Source: Pyrinomonadaceae bacterium (GTDB lineage Bacteria; Acidobacteriota; Blastocatellia; Pyrinomonadales; Pyrinomonadaceae). Taken from it: a stretch of 64,000 bases of DNA. Positions 8,723-16,774 of this stretch are shown here, piece after piece (position 1 is the first letter of the stretch; every line of letters starts with the position of its first letter). The position numbers and the translations under genes are program-made. The notes below the pieces were generated by a model. That model ran no database searches. It was not told where the DNA came from and worked only from the letters and a program-made list of their open reading frames with translations. Location of the stretch: positions 1-64,000 of the forward strand of contig JAVEDE010000037.1 of NCBI GenBank assembly GCA_030841105.1, read 5' to 3'.

Positions 8723-10272
8723 TCGCGTGTGAGAGTCGAGTTGAACGAGTCGGACAGCAGGTCAAAGTCGGGCGCGCCGAGGCCGACGAGCGAGGCCAGT
8801 TCTTCGACCGTGTAACGCGAACCCGTGTTCCACATGTCAATCAACTCGTCGGCGGCCTTGTTCGTCGTCCACCAGCGGCGGCCGTGGCGCGTCCGAAAAT
8901 ATTCGCCGAGCGCGGCGGCGAAGAGGCGCGCGCGCAGGTAGACGGCCGGTGGAAGTCGCGCGACCTCCACGCGTCCGTCATGTAAATTGTCGGGCACTAA
9001 ATCGCGCAGGAGGAGCGACGGGTGCGCGCGAAAGCTGGTCGCTTCTTCGAGCGCCGTGGCGTAAGTTTCGGCGAGGTGTTCGGAGCGCGCGTCGGTCGCC
9101 TGTTCGAGCGCACGCTGTTGACGGAGGCGCGCGCAGGCGAGGCGCGTGCGGTGCAATTCGACGAGCGCGAAGGAGCGCGCGATCTCGGTTGCCTCCGAAG
9201 GCCGCACGTTCCTGTGCGCGGCGATCCACGCGGCGTCCGCAAGAAGATCGGCGAAGAGGAGTGCGAAGCCCGCGCGCGTCGTTTCATCGGGCGCGTGGAC
9301 GAGTTCGGGGTAACGCGCGACGAGTTCGCGCGAGACCCAAGCGGAGTGCTGCGCGCGTCCCGCCGCCGCGAAAAATTTTTGATAGAAGCCCGCGCCGTCC
9401 TCATTTTGATAGACGAGGCGCACGTCTTCCGGCGGGTTCACGGCGAAGCACGCGGCGCGGCTTTTACCGAACTCGACCGCCGTCGTCTCGATTCGCACGT
9501 TGGGTTGCAGGCCGACGCGAATGCCCAATGCGCCCATCGCCGCGTCGTAAGTGGAGCGCAGTTCGCCCGCGGGGAAGTATGGATCGAGATGCGTCAGGCG
9601 CGCGAAGTAAAGACTGTCGGCATAGACCAACTCGCGCGCGGACGCGGCGGGCAAGTGACGCGCCGACCACTCGAACAACTTCGTGGCATAGACGCGCGCG
9701 GTGCGTTCGAGAAAATCATCCGCGCCCGTGCCGAGACTTTCAACGCCCGCCTCCGTGATTCCCGACAGGAGATTGAAATAAGAATCGTGGCCGACGGCGC
9801 GCGCGCCTTCGCGCAACGTGTCGAGACGTGCGGCGCGGAGGTCGGAGCACTGGCGCAGCGTGTCGAACCAACGCGCGGCGAGTTCGCGGCGACGCGCGGG
9901 GTCGGTCTCGGCGGCGATTGTCTCAGGCGCGTCGTCGGACGCGAGACGCGCGCCGTCCCACACGACGCGCGCGGACGCTTTGCAGCGCACGAGTTCGTCC
10001 GTCACCTCGGCGGCGCGCGCTTCCGCGTGGCCTAACCCGGACGCGCGCAAGAGGGCGGCGAGTGCGACGCGCTCGGTCTCAAACTGGCTCGAAGTTTCCT
10101 CAAGCGCGCGCGTGAGATCGGCGATGGCGTCGCGCGTCCAGAGGTCGGCGTAGCGGTCGCGGAGCGGCGCGAGGCGCAGTTCCGGCGCGACGCCCGTGTG
10201 GTAATCGTAGCGGGCGCGTTCAAGCGCAGCCGAGTAGGCGGCGTAATCGCGCCGGTAGTCGCCCGTCTTCAT
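8719..10272 (-). CDS. M3/M2-like helical peptidase homologue lacking the HEXXH zinc motif
   Basis: The 517-residue, mostly helical protein reads like an M3-family oligopeptidase. The segment where that fold carries HEAGH reads FAAAGRAQHSAW (about residues 322-333), so both His ligands and the catalytic Glu are replaced. The downstream third-ligand region reads TRAGFALLFADLL, where active relatives have a Glu before G/S-(Y/F/W)-A. I infer a pseudoenzyme that may keep a peptide-binding or structural role. It overlaps aroB by ATGA. The leader upstream holds a candidate small RNA and a sigma-54-type promoter. Identification of the family is by pattern only and could be off by subfamily. Confidence 0.65.
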   Translation of the reverse strand: MKTGDYRRDYAAYSAALERARYDYHTGVAPELRLAPLRDRYADLWTRDAIADLTRALEETSSQFETERVALAALLRASGLGHAEARAAEVTDELVRCKASARVVWDGARLASDDAPETIAAETDPARRRELAARWFDTLRQCSDLRAARLDTLREGARAVGHDSYFNLLSGITEAGVESLGTGADDFLERTARVYATKLFEWSARHLPAASARELVYADSLYFARLTHLDPYFPAGELRSTYDAAMGALGIRVGLQPNVRIETTAVEFGKSRAACFAVNPPEDVRLVYQNEDGAGFYQKFFAAAGRAQHSAWVSRELVARYPELVHAPDETTRAGFALLFADLLADAAWIAAHRNVRPSEATEIARSFALVELHRTRLACARLRQQRALEQATDARSEHLAETYATALEEATSFRAHPSLLLRDLVPDNLHDGRVEVARLPPAVYLRARLFAAALGEYFRTRHGRRWWTTNKAADELIDMWNTGSRYTVEELASLVGLGAPDFDLLSDSFNSTLTRE

Positions 10273-10378
10273 AGGAGCGCGCTTCCGCGGGAAAGTTGAA
10301 TGGCCGAAAAGAGATTTTGCAGAACGAGTCGGATTCTAGCACGCGCGCCGGGCGGCGACGTATCGAGGTGTTCGATAC

Positions 10379-10496
10379 AAAAGCAGAACCGGCGCAGCGA
10401 ACTTGGGGAACGCTGCGCCGGTTCTAATTTGTGGCTACTGTCCTCACCCCAGCAACCACTGAGACGGAGGATCCACCAACCGTCTCTCTTGCCCCA
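10379..10496 (-). ncRNA. Candidate small RNA or structured leader with three hairpins
   Basis: Reading the minus strand from about 10496, three stem-loops follow each other. Stem I is GAGACGG/CCGTCTC (10486-10480 with 10467-10461). Stem II is nine pairs including G-U pairs, GTGGTTGCT with AGTAGCCAC (10459-10451 with 10439-10431). Stem III is a perfect 15-bp stem, AGAACCGGCGCAGCG with its complement (10425-10411 with 10399-10385), followed by GCTTTTG. A -24/-12 element sits at the expected distance upstream. Stem III plus four U could be a weak terminator. If it does not terminate, the structure is the 5' leader of the M3-like gene 107 bases further on. I do not recognise a known RNA family. 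Confidence 0.5.
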
Positions 10497-10507
10497 CAAT
10501 ATACATC

Positions 10508-10522
10508 GCAAGGTTCATGCCA
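10508..10522 (-). promoter_or_regulatory. Sigma-54-type -24/-12 promoter
   Basis: The minus strand reads TGGCATGAACCTTGC from 10522 to 10508. It matches the RpoN consensus TGGCAYG-N4-TTGC with the invariant GG and GC ten bases apart. A start near 10496 would begin the three-hairpin transcript. The 150 bases upstream are AT-rich and could hold an activator site. No rpoN gene is in this window. Confidence 0.6.
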
Positions 10523-10672
10523 TGCAAGCGGTTTTTTCAAATTTTTCGACTTATCGCCTGTCTTTACTAGGGTTTCCGGCGTTTCCCCGGCTTCGAGACG
10601 GGGTTGATTAAAATTTTGCAAGGACACTTAAGCGGTAATAATTACATCAACTAGCGCGTAAAGTTTTCCCTG

Positions 10673-12094
10673 TCACGAGGACTTTTTTTCTCCGAGAGCG
10701 CGCTTGATGACTGCTGCTAAATTTTTTGCCAGACGGTCAATTTCCTCCTGACGCCGCCCCTCGATCATGATTCTGGCGAGCGGTTCGGTGCCCGAATAGC
10801 GGAGCAGCAGTCGCCCCTCCCCGGTGAGGGCGGCCTCTGTGCGGCGGGCTTCCGCGGCGATCTCGGCGACCTCCGCAAACGGCCGCTTCTCGCCGACGCG
10901 CACGTTGACGAGCACCTGCGGGTAGCGCGTGAAGCCCGCATTCAGTTGTTCGAGCGACGCGCCCGTCTCGCGCATCGCGCGCAGCAGGAAGAGCGTCGTC
11001 ATCATGCCGTCGCCCGCGAGGCTGACGCGCGGGAAGATGATGTGGCCGGACTGTTCGCCGCCGAGGCTCGCCCCCGTGCGCAGCAACTCTTCGAGCACAT
11101 ACTTGTCGCCCACGTCGGCACGCAGCATCTCGATCCCACGCGACTTGAGCGCGAGTTCCAGCCCGATGTTGCTCATCACGGTGGCGACGATCAGCCCGCC
11201 CGCCAGTTCGCCGCGCGACTGAAAACTCTGCGCCATCACCCAGAGCGTCGCGTCGCCGTCAACAACTTCGCCGCGCGCGTCCAGAAAGAGCGCGCGGTCT
11301 GCGTCGCCGTCGAACGCGACGGCGAGGTCTGCTCTCTCCGCGACGACTTTCTCGCGCAGTCGTTCGACGTACAGCGAGCCGCATTCGCGGTTGATGTTTC
11401 TCCCGTCGGGCGCGTCGTGGACGGCCGACACCTCCGCGCCCAGACGCTTGAAGAGCGCGGGCGCGAGTTGCGACGCCGCGCCGTTGGCGCAATCAACCAC
11501 GAGCCGCAGGCCATCGAGCCGCAAGCCCGCCGCGACTTCTTCGCAAAGGTAGTCAAGATAGCGCGCCTGCAAAGAGACCGCGCGATGCGACGCGTCAACG
11601 TCCGTGTCCACACTCAGCGACGAACCTTCGCCAAGGCTTTCGGGCGAGTGTGATTCGCCGCCTTCACCGTCGCCCGCGCGCGCCCGTTGGATGTCGGCTT
11701 CGATGAGCCGCTCGGTCGCGTCGTCGAGCTTGCGCCCGTTGGGCATGAAAATCTTGATGCCGTTGTCCTCGTAAGGATTGTGCGACGCGCTGATGACGAC
11801 GCCCGCGTCGGCCGGAAGCGTGCGCGTCAGGAAGGCGACGCCCGGCGTCGTGATGACTCCCGCCGACTCGCACGTCGCGCCACCTGAGCGCGCGCCGTCC
11901 GTGAACGCGCGCTCGATCCGACTGCCGGACTCGCGCGTGTCGCGTCCCAAGATGATGAGCGGCGCGCGCCCGTCGCCCGTTTGCTCCGCCAGTTGACGCG
12001 CCAGCGAGCGGCCGGTCGTCCGGACGGTCTGCGCGTCGAGCGGGAAACGCCCGGCCTCGCCGCGCATGCCGTCCGTGCCGAAAAGTTTTTTCAT
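10673..12094 (-). CDS. glmM: Phosphoglucosamine mutase
   Basis: GlmM interconverts glucosamine-6-phosphate and glucosamine-1-phosphate for UDP-GlcNAc and peptidoglycan synthesis. The 473-residue sequence has the N-terminal FGTDGMRG signature, the phosphoserine loop VISASHNPYEDNG (about residues 102-114), the metal loop AFDGDADRALF, the sugar-binding GGEQSGH, and the C-terminal phosphate-binding RYSGTEPLARIM. It is the last gene of the cdaA-cdaR-glmM cluster, the same order seen in Firmicutes, where GlmM binds and inhibits CdaA. A Glu/Gly/Ser-rich insertion near residues 138-158 is unusual in length. A heptad hairpin precedes its start. Confidence 0.96.
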   Translation of the reverse strand: MKKLFGTDGMRGEAGRFPLDAQTVRTTGRSLARQLAEQTGDGRAPLIILGRDTRESGSRIERAFTDGARSGGATCESAGVITTPGVAFLTRTLPADAGVVISASHNPYEDNGIKIFMPNGRKLDDATERLIEADIQRARAGDGEGGESHSPESLGEGSSLSVDTDVDASHRAVSLQARYLDYLCEEVAAGLRLDGLRLVVDCANGAASQLAPALFKRLGAEVSAVHDAPDGRNINRECGSLYVERLREKVVAERADLAVAFDGDADRALFLDARGEVVDGDATLWVMAQSFQSRGELAGGLIVATVMSNIGLELALKSRGIEMLRADVGDKYVLEELLRTGASLGGEQSGHIIFPRVSLAGDGMMTTLFLLRAMRETGASLEQLNAGFTRYPQVLVNVRVGEKRPFAEVAEIAAEARRTEAALTGEGRLLLRYSGTEPLARIMIEGRRQEEIDRLAKNLAAVIKRALGEKKSS

Positions 12095-12109
12095 GGGTTA
12101 ACTATCAAA

Positions 12110-12187
12110 GGTCAGTCGTTGGCCGTCGGCTGTCGGCGGTTCTGCGATTATTACTTGCTGACTGCCGATGGCTGACGGCTGACGGCT
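12110..12187. repeat. Heptad inverted repeat, TGACGGC class
   Basis: The junction between cdaR and glmM holds arms 12110-12140 and 12157-12187. The right arm is GCTGACT, GCCGATG, GCTGACG, GCTGACG and GCT; the left arm pairs with a one-heptad shift and several G-T pairs. The minus-strand sense arm ends about 15 bases before the glmM start. Confidence 0.65.
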
Positions 12188-12191
12188 CTCT

Positions 12192-13130
12192 TTAAGGATT
12201 AGTTGAGATTAGTTCGACGCGGCCTTCGAGATGCGGCGGCAGCAGGAGGCGCGGGCGCGTCGTGCCGTCGGCCGCCGTGTCGAAGACGATGGAGAGGTCT
12301 GCGGCGCGCAGGGGTTCGACGACGGAGCGCGCGCCGCGCACTTCAATCGTGAGCCGCGACTCCGAGCCGTCCGCCCCGCGCGCGGCGACGCCGCTCAGCC
12401 GCTTCGTCGCACGCGCCTCGGCGATCTTCACGTGTACGTCAACTACGGTGTCGAGCGCGACGAGTTTGCGATCCTGTATGTCAATGGCGACCTGCGTGGC
12501 GGTGAACGTCTCCGTCCGGCCGTCGAGCAGGATGGTTTCGGTCGGCGCACGTTCGAGCGCGTTGACGTGGCTTTCGGGGCCGCGCACGCGCACGCGCGCG
12601 GGCAGCGGTTCGAGTCCCACCAACTCGTAGCCCGGCGGCAGCTTGCCTTCGGGGCGAGGTTCGACGGGCAACTCGCGCTCGACGCGCCGCTCCAACCTGA
12701 GCGGGACGCTCCCCGGCTCGATGCGCTCGACGATGACGCCTTCCGCGCCGATGCCTTCGGGCAGTTGCAGCGAGATGTTGTACGGCGAGAGTTGCACGAC
12801 GCGCTCGCCCGGCCGGTAGCTGCTGGCGTCGTAGCTCAGGGAAACGTCGCTCGCTTTGATCGAGTCGAGCGCGCGCTTGCTGCCGCGCAGCGTCAAGTCA
12901 ACTTCCTCGCGCGGCTCGTTGCTGATCTCCATGTCGGGCGGGAGCACGAAAAAGAGCGGCACTTTACGCAGCCGCGCCGTCGTCGGCACGCGCTGCCCGG
13001 TGACGGCGAACCACAGGCCGAGCGTGATGGCGAGCGCAAGCAGTTTCAACCCCCAGTCGGCGAACAGGAGGTCGTACAGCCACCGACGCCCCATCTGCAC
13101 GGCGTCCCTTTCCATGTCGCGTAAAGTCAT
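12192..13130 (-). CDS. cdaR: YbbR-domain protein, CdaA regulator
   Basis: The 312-residue protein has a single N-terminal membrane segment (about residues 24-44, LLFADWGLKLLALAITLGLW) and repeated extracytoplasmic YbbR-type beta domains with V-x-V-R-G-P-like turns (VRVRGPESHVN near residue 180). In Firmicutes CdaR binds CdaA at the membrane and modulates c-di-AMP synthesis. Position between cdaA and glmM supports the same role. The first ATG (13130) is used; an internal Met at residue 12 is possible. Confidence 0.88.
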   Translation of the reverse strand: MTLRDMERDAVQMGRRWLYDLLFADWGLKLLALAITLGLWFAVTGQRVPTTARLRKVPLFFVLPPDMEISNEPREEVDLTLRGSKRALDSIKASDVSLSYDASSYRPGERVVQLSPYNISLQLPEGIGAEGVIVERIEPGSVPLRLERRVERELPVEPRPEGKLPPGYELVGLEPLPARVRVRGPESHVNALERAPTETILLDGRTETFTATQVAIDIQDRKLVALDTVVDVHVKIAEARATKRLSGVAARGADGSESRLTIEVRGARSVVEPLRAADLSIVFDTAADGTTRPRLLLPPHLEGRVELISTNP

Positions 13131-13136
13131 TGCCGA

Positions 13137-13388
13137 TCAGCGTGCCAAAATTTTGTGCCTACTCCTATAGCCAAGAACACCCGCCCCGGCGATCAGCGAC
13201 AAGCCAAGCCCGATCATCACCAGCCTGACTGCCACCCACTTCTCCCCAATCGTCGTCGTGTCCAGCACGGCCATGCGTTCTCCGGGCGAGAGGCCGCGGA
13301 GTTCGTAATCCAGCCCCCAAGTGTGAACCGAGCCTGAGAGGGAGATGACGAGCGCGGCGGCGGCGAGCAGGACGCAGGCTTTCTTCAT
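13137..13388 (-). CDS. Small two-helix membrane protein within the cdaA operon
   Basis: The 83-residue protein has a signal-anchor-like hydrophobic N-terminus (CVLLAAAALVISLSG), a short extracytoplasmic loop (about residues 20-50) and a second hydrophobic segment near residues 54-72 (VRLVMIGLGLSLIAGAGVLG) ending in basic residues. It starts 33 bases after cdaA and ends 6 bases before cdaR. I do not recognise the family. Its place between cdaA and cdaR suggests an accessory in the same membrane complex, which is inference. Confidence 0.6.
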   Translation of the reverse strand: MKKACVLLAAAALVISLSGSVHTWGLDYELRGLSPGERMAVLDTTTIGEKWVAVRLVMIGLGLSLIAGAGVLGYRSRHKILAR

Positions 13389-13421
13389 GACACTCGGGAA
13401 ACTCTCGCGGCCGTCAATATT

Positions 13422-14279
13422 TTACGTCGAGACCGCCTCGTTGCGCTCGCCCTCGGTTTCGGCAGGCAGCGCGGCCGGTTCATCGCCCGTGCGCGCGGGG
13501 GTCTTGATGGCGTCGAAGATGGCAGCGCGCAGTTTGGTGGCGTCGAGTCCACGGCGGATCTGCCCGCCCTGCACGAAGGAGATCAGCCCGGTCTCTTCGG
13601 AGACGACGACCGCCACGGCGTCCGTGTCTTCGGTGATGCCGATGGCGGCGCGGTGGCGCGTGCCGAGGTCTTTCGACAGGCGCGGGTTCAGCGTGAGCGG
13701 CAGGAAGCAGGCGGCCGCCGCAACGCGGTGACGGCGGATGACGACCGCGCCGTCGTGCAGCGGCGTCGCCGGGTTGAAGATCGTGACGAGCAGATCATAA
13801 CTGAGTTCGGCGTCCATCTTGAGGCCGCCGTCGGTGACGTTCTTCAACCCGACGCCGCGCTCGATGACGATGAGCGCGCCCGTCTTCGTCGAGGCGAGCG
13901 TCGTCGCCGCCAGCACGATCTCGTCGTAGACGCCCTCGCCGAACTGCCCGCGATGGCGTGCGAGACTCGGCAGGCGTATCTGGTTGCCGAGCGAGGTCAA
14001 AGCCTGCCTGATCTCCGACTGGAAGAGGACGATGATCGCGACGCCGATGTAGATGAGCGCGCCGCGCAGCACGAACTCCAACGTGGCGAGATCGCGCCGG
14101 TAGGCGATCCAGTAGAGCAGGGCGAAGGCCGCGATGCCGATCGCCATCGGCACGGCGCGCGTCCCGCGCAGCAGCTTCAACACCGTGTACACGATCAGAA
14201 AGACCAGCGCGATGTCGAGCAAATTGCGCGGCTCGCGTAGTCTGTCCAGATATTCCGTGTAGGACGGTGCGAAAAACAT
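13422..14279 (-). CDS. cdaA: Diadenylate cyclase CdaA
   Basis: CdaA makes the second messenger c-di-AMP from two ATP. The 285-residue product has three N-terminal membrane helices (about residues 15-90) and a DAC (DisA_N) domain with the active-site motifs DGAVVI (near residue 190) and GTRHRAAIG (near residue 220). The downstream order is a small membrane protein, cdaR and glmM. The ATG at 14279 is chosen. The frame stays open 13 codons further up to 14318, but those codons translate the heptad repeat (giving LVTCHSS) and are unlikely to be coding. Confidence 0.95.
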   Translation of the reverse strand: MFFAPSYTEYLDRLREPRNLLDIALVFLIVYTVLKLLRGTRAVPMAIGIAAFALLYWIAYRRDLATLEFVLRGALIYIGVAIIVLFQSEIRQALTSLGNQIRLPSLARHRGQFGEGVYDEIVLAATTLASTKTGALIVIERGVGLKNVTDGGLKMDAELSYDLLVTIFNPATPLHDGAVVIRRHRVAAAACFLPLTLNPRLSKDLGTRHRAAIGITEDTDAVAVVVSEETGLISFVQGGQIRRGLDATKLRAAIFDAIKTPARTGDEPAALPAETEGERNEAVST

Positions 14280-14291
14280 TTGATGAGTAGT

Positions 14292-14367
14292 AAGTGACGA
14301 GTGACAAGTGACGAGCAAAAGACAGAATTGTTTTTACTTGTCACTTGTCACTCGTCACTCGTCACTT
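14292..14367. repeat. Heptad inverted repeat, GTGACAA class
   Basis: Left arm 14292-14315 and right arm 14337-14367 consist of AAGTGAC and GAGTGAC heptads and their complements. The right arm has one more heptad than the left. The element fills the gap between the CDF gene and cdaA; its minus-strand sense arm ends 13 bases before the cdaA ATG. Confidence 0.88.
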
Positions 14368-14374
14368 CCCTTCA

Positions 14375-15340
14375 TCACCCGATGTGCTGCGGGATCGGCT
14401 GGCTCTGTTCGGCGCTGCTTTCCCGCGCGGTCTCCAGAAAGATCATGTCAACTTTCGGCTCGGCTTTTTTGATCAACTCTTCCACTTCGTTGACCACCTG
14501 CTCGATGTCGTCGGTTCCCAGATTGTCGCGAAAGTTGACGTGCGCGTTGATCAAAATCTGCTTGGGCGCGAGGTGCATGGTCAATAGTTCGACGACCTCG
14601 CAGACGTGTTCGTGGCTGAGGATCGCCTGACGAATGCGCTCGACCACCTTCTGCGTCGCGGCCTCGCCGAGCAACAACCCGCGCGCCGAACGCGCGAGCG
14701 AGAAGGCGACGATGGCGAGCACGACGCCGATGCTCATCGAAGCCAGCCCGTCCCAGAACGCGCCCGGCGCTTGGCCGTTGAAGAGCGAAGGGCCGACCTG
14801 ATGATCCGTCAGGTAAATGCCGATGCCCGCGATGATGATGCCGAGCAGCGCGGCGGTGTCTTCAAAGAGCACGGTCTTGGCCGTCGGGTCTTTCGACTCG
14901 CGCAGGTACTCCCAGAACGTCATGCCCTCGTGCCGCGCTTCGTTGATCTCCTGATACAACGCCAGCCCGATGGACGCGCCTTCGAGCACGAGCGAGATGC
15001 CGAGCACCCAGTAAGCCCACGCGAGTTGTTCGGGCGGATGCGGGTGCCAAAGCTTTTGGAAGCCCTCGTAGAGCGCGTAGCTCGCGCCGACGCCGAAGAT
15101 AAAAATGGCCGCGATGAACGACCAGAAGAAGCGCTCCTTGCCATAGCCGAACGGGTGTTTCTCGGAAGCCGGGCGCTTGTAGAAACGCAAGCCCAGCAGC
15201 AGGAAAACCTGATTCGTCGTGTCGGCCAGCGAGTGCAGAGCCTCGGCCATCATGCCCGACGAACCCGTGATCACGGCCGCGATAAACTTCAAAATAGTAA
15301 TCAGCCCGTTCGCGATGAGCGCGCCGATAACAGCTAACAT
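14375..15340 (-). CDS. Cation diffusion facilitator family transporter
   Basis: The 321-residue protein exports divalent metal, typically zinc, in exchange for protons. Six hydrophobic segments are visible in residues 1-215. The first metal-site helix carries EALHSLADT. The second carries FEDTAALLGI, an E-D-T-A-A variant of the usual HxxxD that resembles the ZnT9-like branch. A cytoplasmic C-terminal domain of about 90 residues follows (VVERIRQAILSHEHVCEV...). The start is at 15340. A heptad hairpin separates it from cdaA downstream. Metal specificity cannot be read from this. Confidence 0.88.
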   Translation of the reverse strand: MLAVIGALIANGLITILKFIAAVITGSSGMMAEALHSLADTTNQVFLLLGLRFYKRPASEKHPFGYGKERFFWSFIAAIFIFGVGASYALYEGFQKLWHPHPPEQLAWAYWVLGISLVLEGASIGLALYQEINEARHEGMTFWEYLRESKDPTAKTVLFEDTAALLGIIIAGIGIYLTDHQVGPSLFNGQAPGAFWDGLASMSIGVVLAIVAFSLARSARGLLLGEAATQKVVERIRQAILSHEHVCEVVELLTMHLAPKQILINAHVNFRDNLGTDDIEQVVNEVEELIKKAEPKVDMIFLETARESSAEQSQPIPQHIG

Positions 15341-15468
15341 CTACAGTGTCTCCCACGGGTTAGAGTTAAACGCATCCGCGCCGATTATGTCGAAAATTTC
15401 GACACAAAGCAACAACTTGCCTCGCGCACCGAGGCGCGTGCTACTAATGGCGGCGAAAAATCGTTGAA

Positions 15469-16593
15469 TTATTTTGTTTCTTTGCGCCGCTTGAGGCGCG
15501 TGCGTTGGAGGAAGCCGACGAGTTCGCCCGCGCCGTTCAAGACGGCGAGCGCGCCCGCGCCGTTCTGTTTCATCAGGGCGTCGGCGCGTGCAAGCGGCGT
15601 CGCCGGGTCAACGAAGAGTTCGGGCGCGACGGGTCGCATCACGTCTGCGATGCGCGTGCGGTGGCGGCTTGAGTCGGGAAGTTTCCGCAGGTCTGCGAGG
15701 GTGAGGATGCCGTGCAGGCTGCGGCCGCGCGCGACGGGGAAAGCCTCCTGCGGGTGCTGCGGCAAAAACAGATCAATGAAATGACTGACGAGCACGTCAG
15801 GCTCGACCGCGACGGGCGCGCTCATCGCCTCGCCCACCGTCTGTAGACCCTTGTTGCCCCGCCCGACGCTCGCCGCCGCGCTGTGCAGAAACAGCGCGAC
15901 CACTACCGACCACAAGGCCATGAACAGATCTCCCGTCTTGAAGTAGAGCAGCAGGGCGAAGGCGAAGAGCGTCCACGCGATGAGTTGGCCGCCTAAGCTT
16001 GCGACGCGCGTCGCCTCTTCGAGTTTGCCGTTGCGATGCCAGAGGAAGGCACGCAAGACGCGCCCGCCGTCGAGCGGGTAGCCGGGCAGCAGGTTAAAGA
16101 CGGCGAGCATGAGATTCCAGAAGCCGAGGATGAAGAAGACCGCGCCCGCCAAACGCTGCTCGAAGGCGGCGGCCAACATCATCGCGCCGAAGGCCGCGAC
16201 GGCGAACAGGAAACTCGACGCGGGGCCGGCGACTGCGATGCGAAACTCGGCGCGCGCATTGTCCGGCTCGCGGTCGAGCCGCGCCATGCCGCCAAACGGG
16301 TGCAGCACAATCTCCTCCGTCTCGATGCCCTCGATGCGCCCGACGAGCGCGTGCGACAGTTCGTGCCCGAAGATGGAGAGGAAGAGGCCGAGCGTCGTCA
16401 CCAGTCCGACGACCCACGCGGACGAGGGCGTGACGTTGACGTAGCGAACGAGCGGCGTGCCCTGCTCGAAGTTGCTCGCGATCAACCACGTGCTCAGGGC
16501 GAAGACCATGAACCAGCGGTAGTCAATCCGCACGGGAATCCCGTAGACGCGCGCGACCAGCAGTTGGCGGTGGAGAATTCGTGCGAGAGACAT
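15469..16593 (-). CDS. Site-2-type (M50) intramembrane zinc protease with CBS domains
   Basis: The 374-residue protein has the intramembrane zinc motif FGHELSHALVGR (about residues 74-85) and the second ligand motif LLPGYPLDGGRVLR (about residues 168-181), within six hydrophobic segments. Two CBS-like halves follow (about residues 240-365), including the MSAPVAV and MRPVAPELFVDP turns. This is the standalone rip/SpoIVFB-like M50B group, whose CBS domains sense nucleotides. The substrate is unknown. The gene ends with basic residues and sits upstream of the CDF gene on the same strand. Confidence 0.88.
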   Translation of the reverse strand: MSLARILHRQLLVARVYGIPVRIDYRWFMVFALSTWLIASNFEQGTPLVRYVNVTPSSAWVVGLVTTLGLFLSIFGHELSHALVGRIEGIETEEIVLHPFGGMARLDREPDNARAEFRIAVAGPASSFLFAVAAFGAMMLAAAFEQRLAGAVFFILGFWNLMLAVFNLLPGYPLDGGRVLRAFLWHRNGKLEEATRVASLGGQLIAWTLFAFALLLYFKTGDLFMALWSVVVALFLHSAAASVGRGNKGLQTVGEAMSAPVAVEPDVLVSHFIDLFLPQHPQEAFPVARGRSLHGILTLADLRKLPDSSRHRTRIADVMRPVAPELFVDPATPLARADALMKQNGAGALAVLNGAGELVGFLQRTRLKRRKETK

Positions 16594-16599
16594 AAGAGC

Positions 16600-16774
16600 A
16601 GTGACAAGTGACAGGTGACGAGTGACAAGTTTAAGACAACGAGTGCGTGGCTTTTGTTCCCGGTAGAAAACGTTGTCAGTTGTCCGTGGTTAGTCGTCGG
16701 TTGTTTCGTGGTCGTCTCGGTAGTTGCTAAAGATCGAATTGAACAACTGGCAACTGATCACGGACTACTGACGG
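16600..16774. repeat. Composite heptad element: half GTGACAA arm plus CAGTTGT-class inverted repeat
   Basis: Bases 16600-16631 carry a GTGACAA-class arm with no opposite arm. Next to it lies an inverted repeat with arms 16673-16703 and 16744-16774, which align heptad by heptad. The loop shares GCTAAAGAT and TTGAACAACTG with the element at 41451. The right arm ends at the base before the mreB stop codon. Confidence 0.75.
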
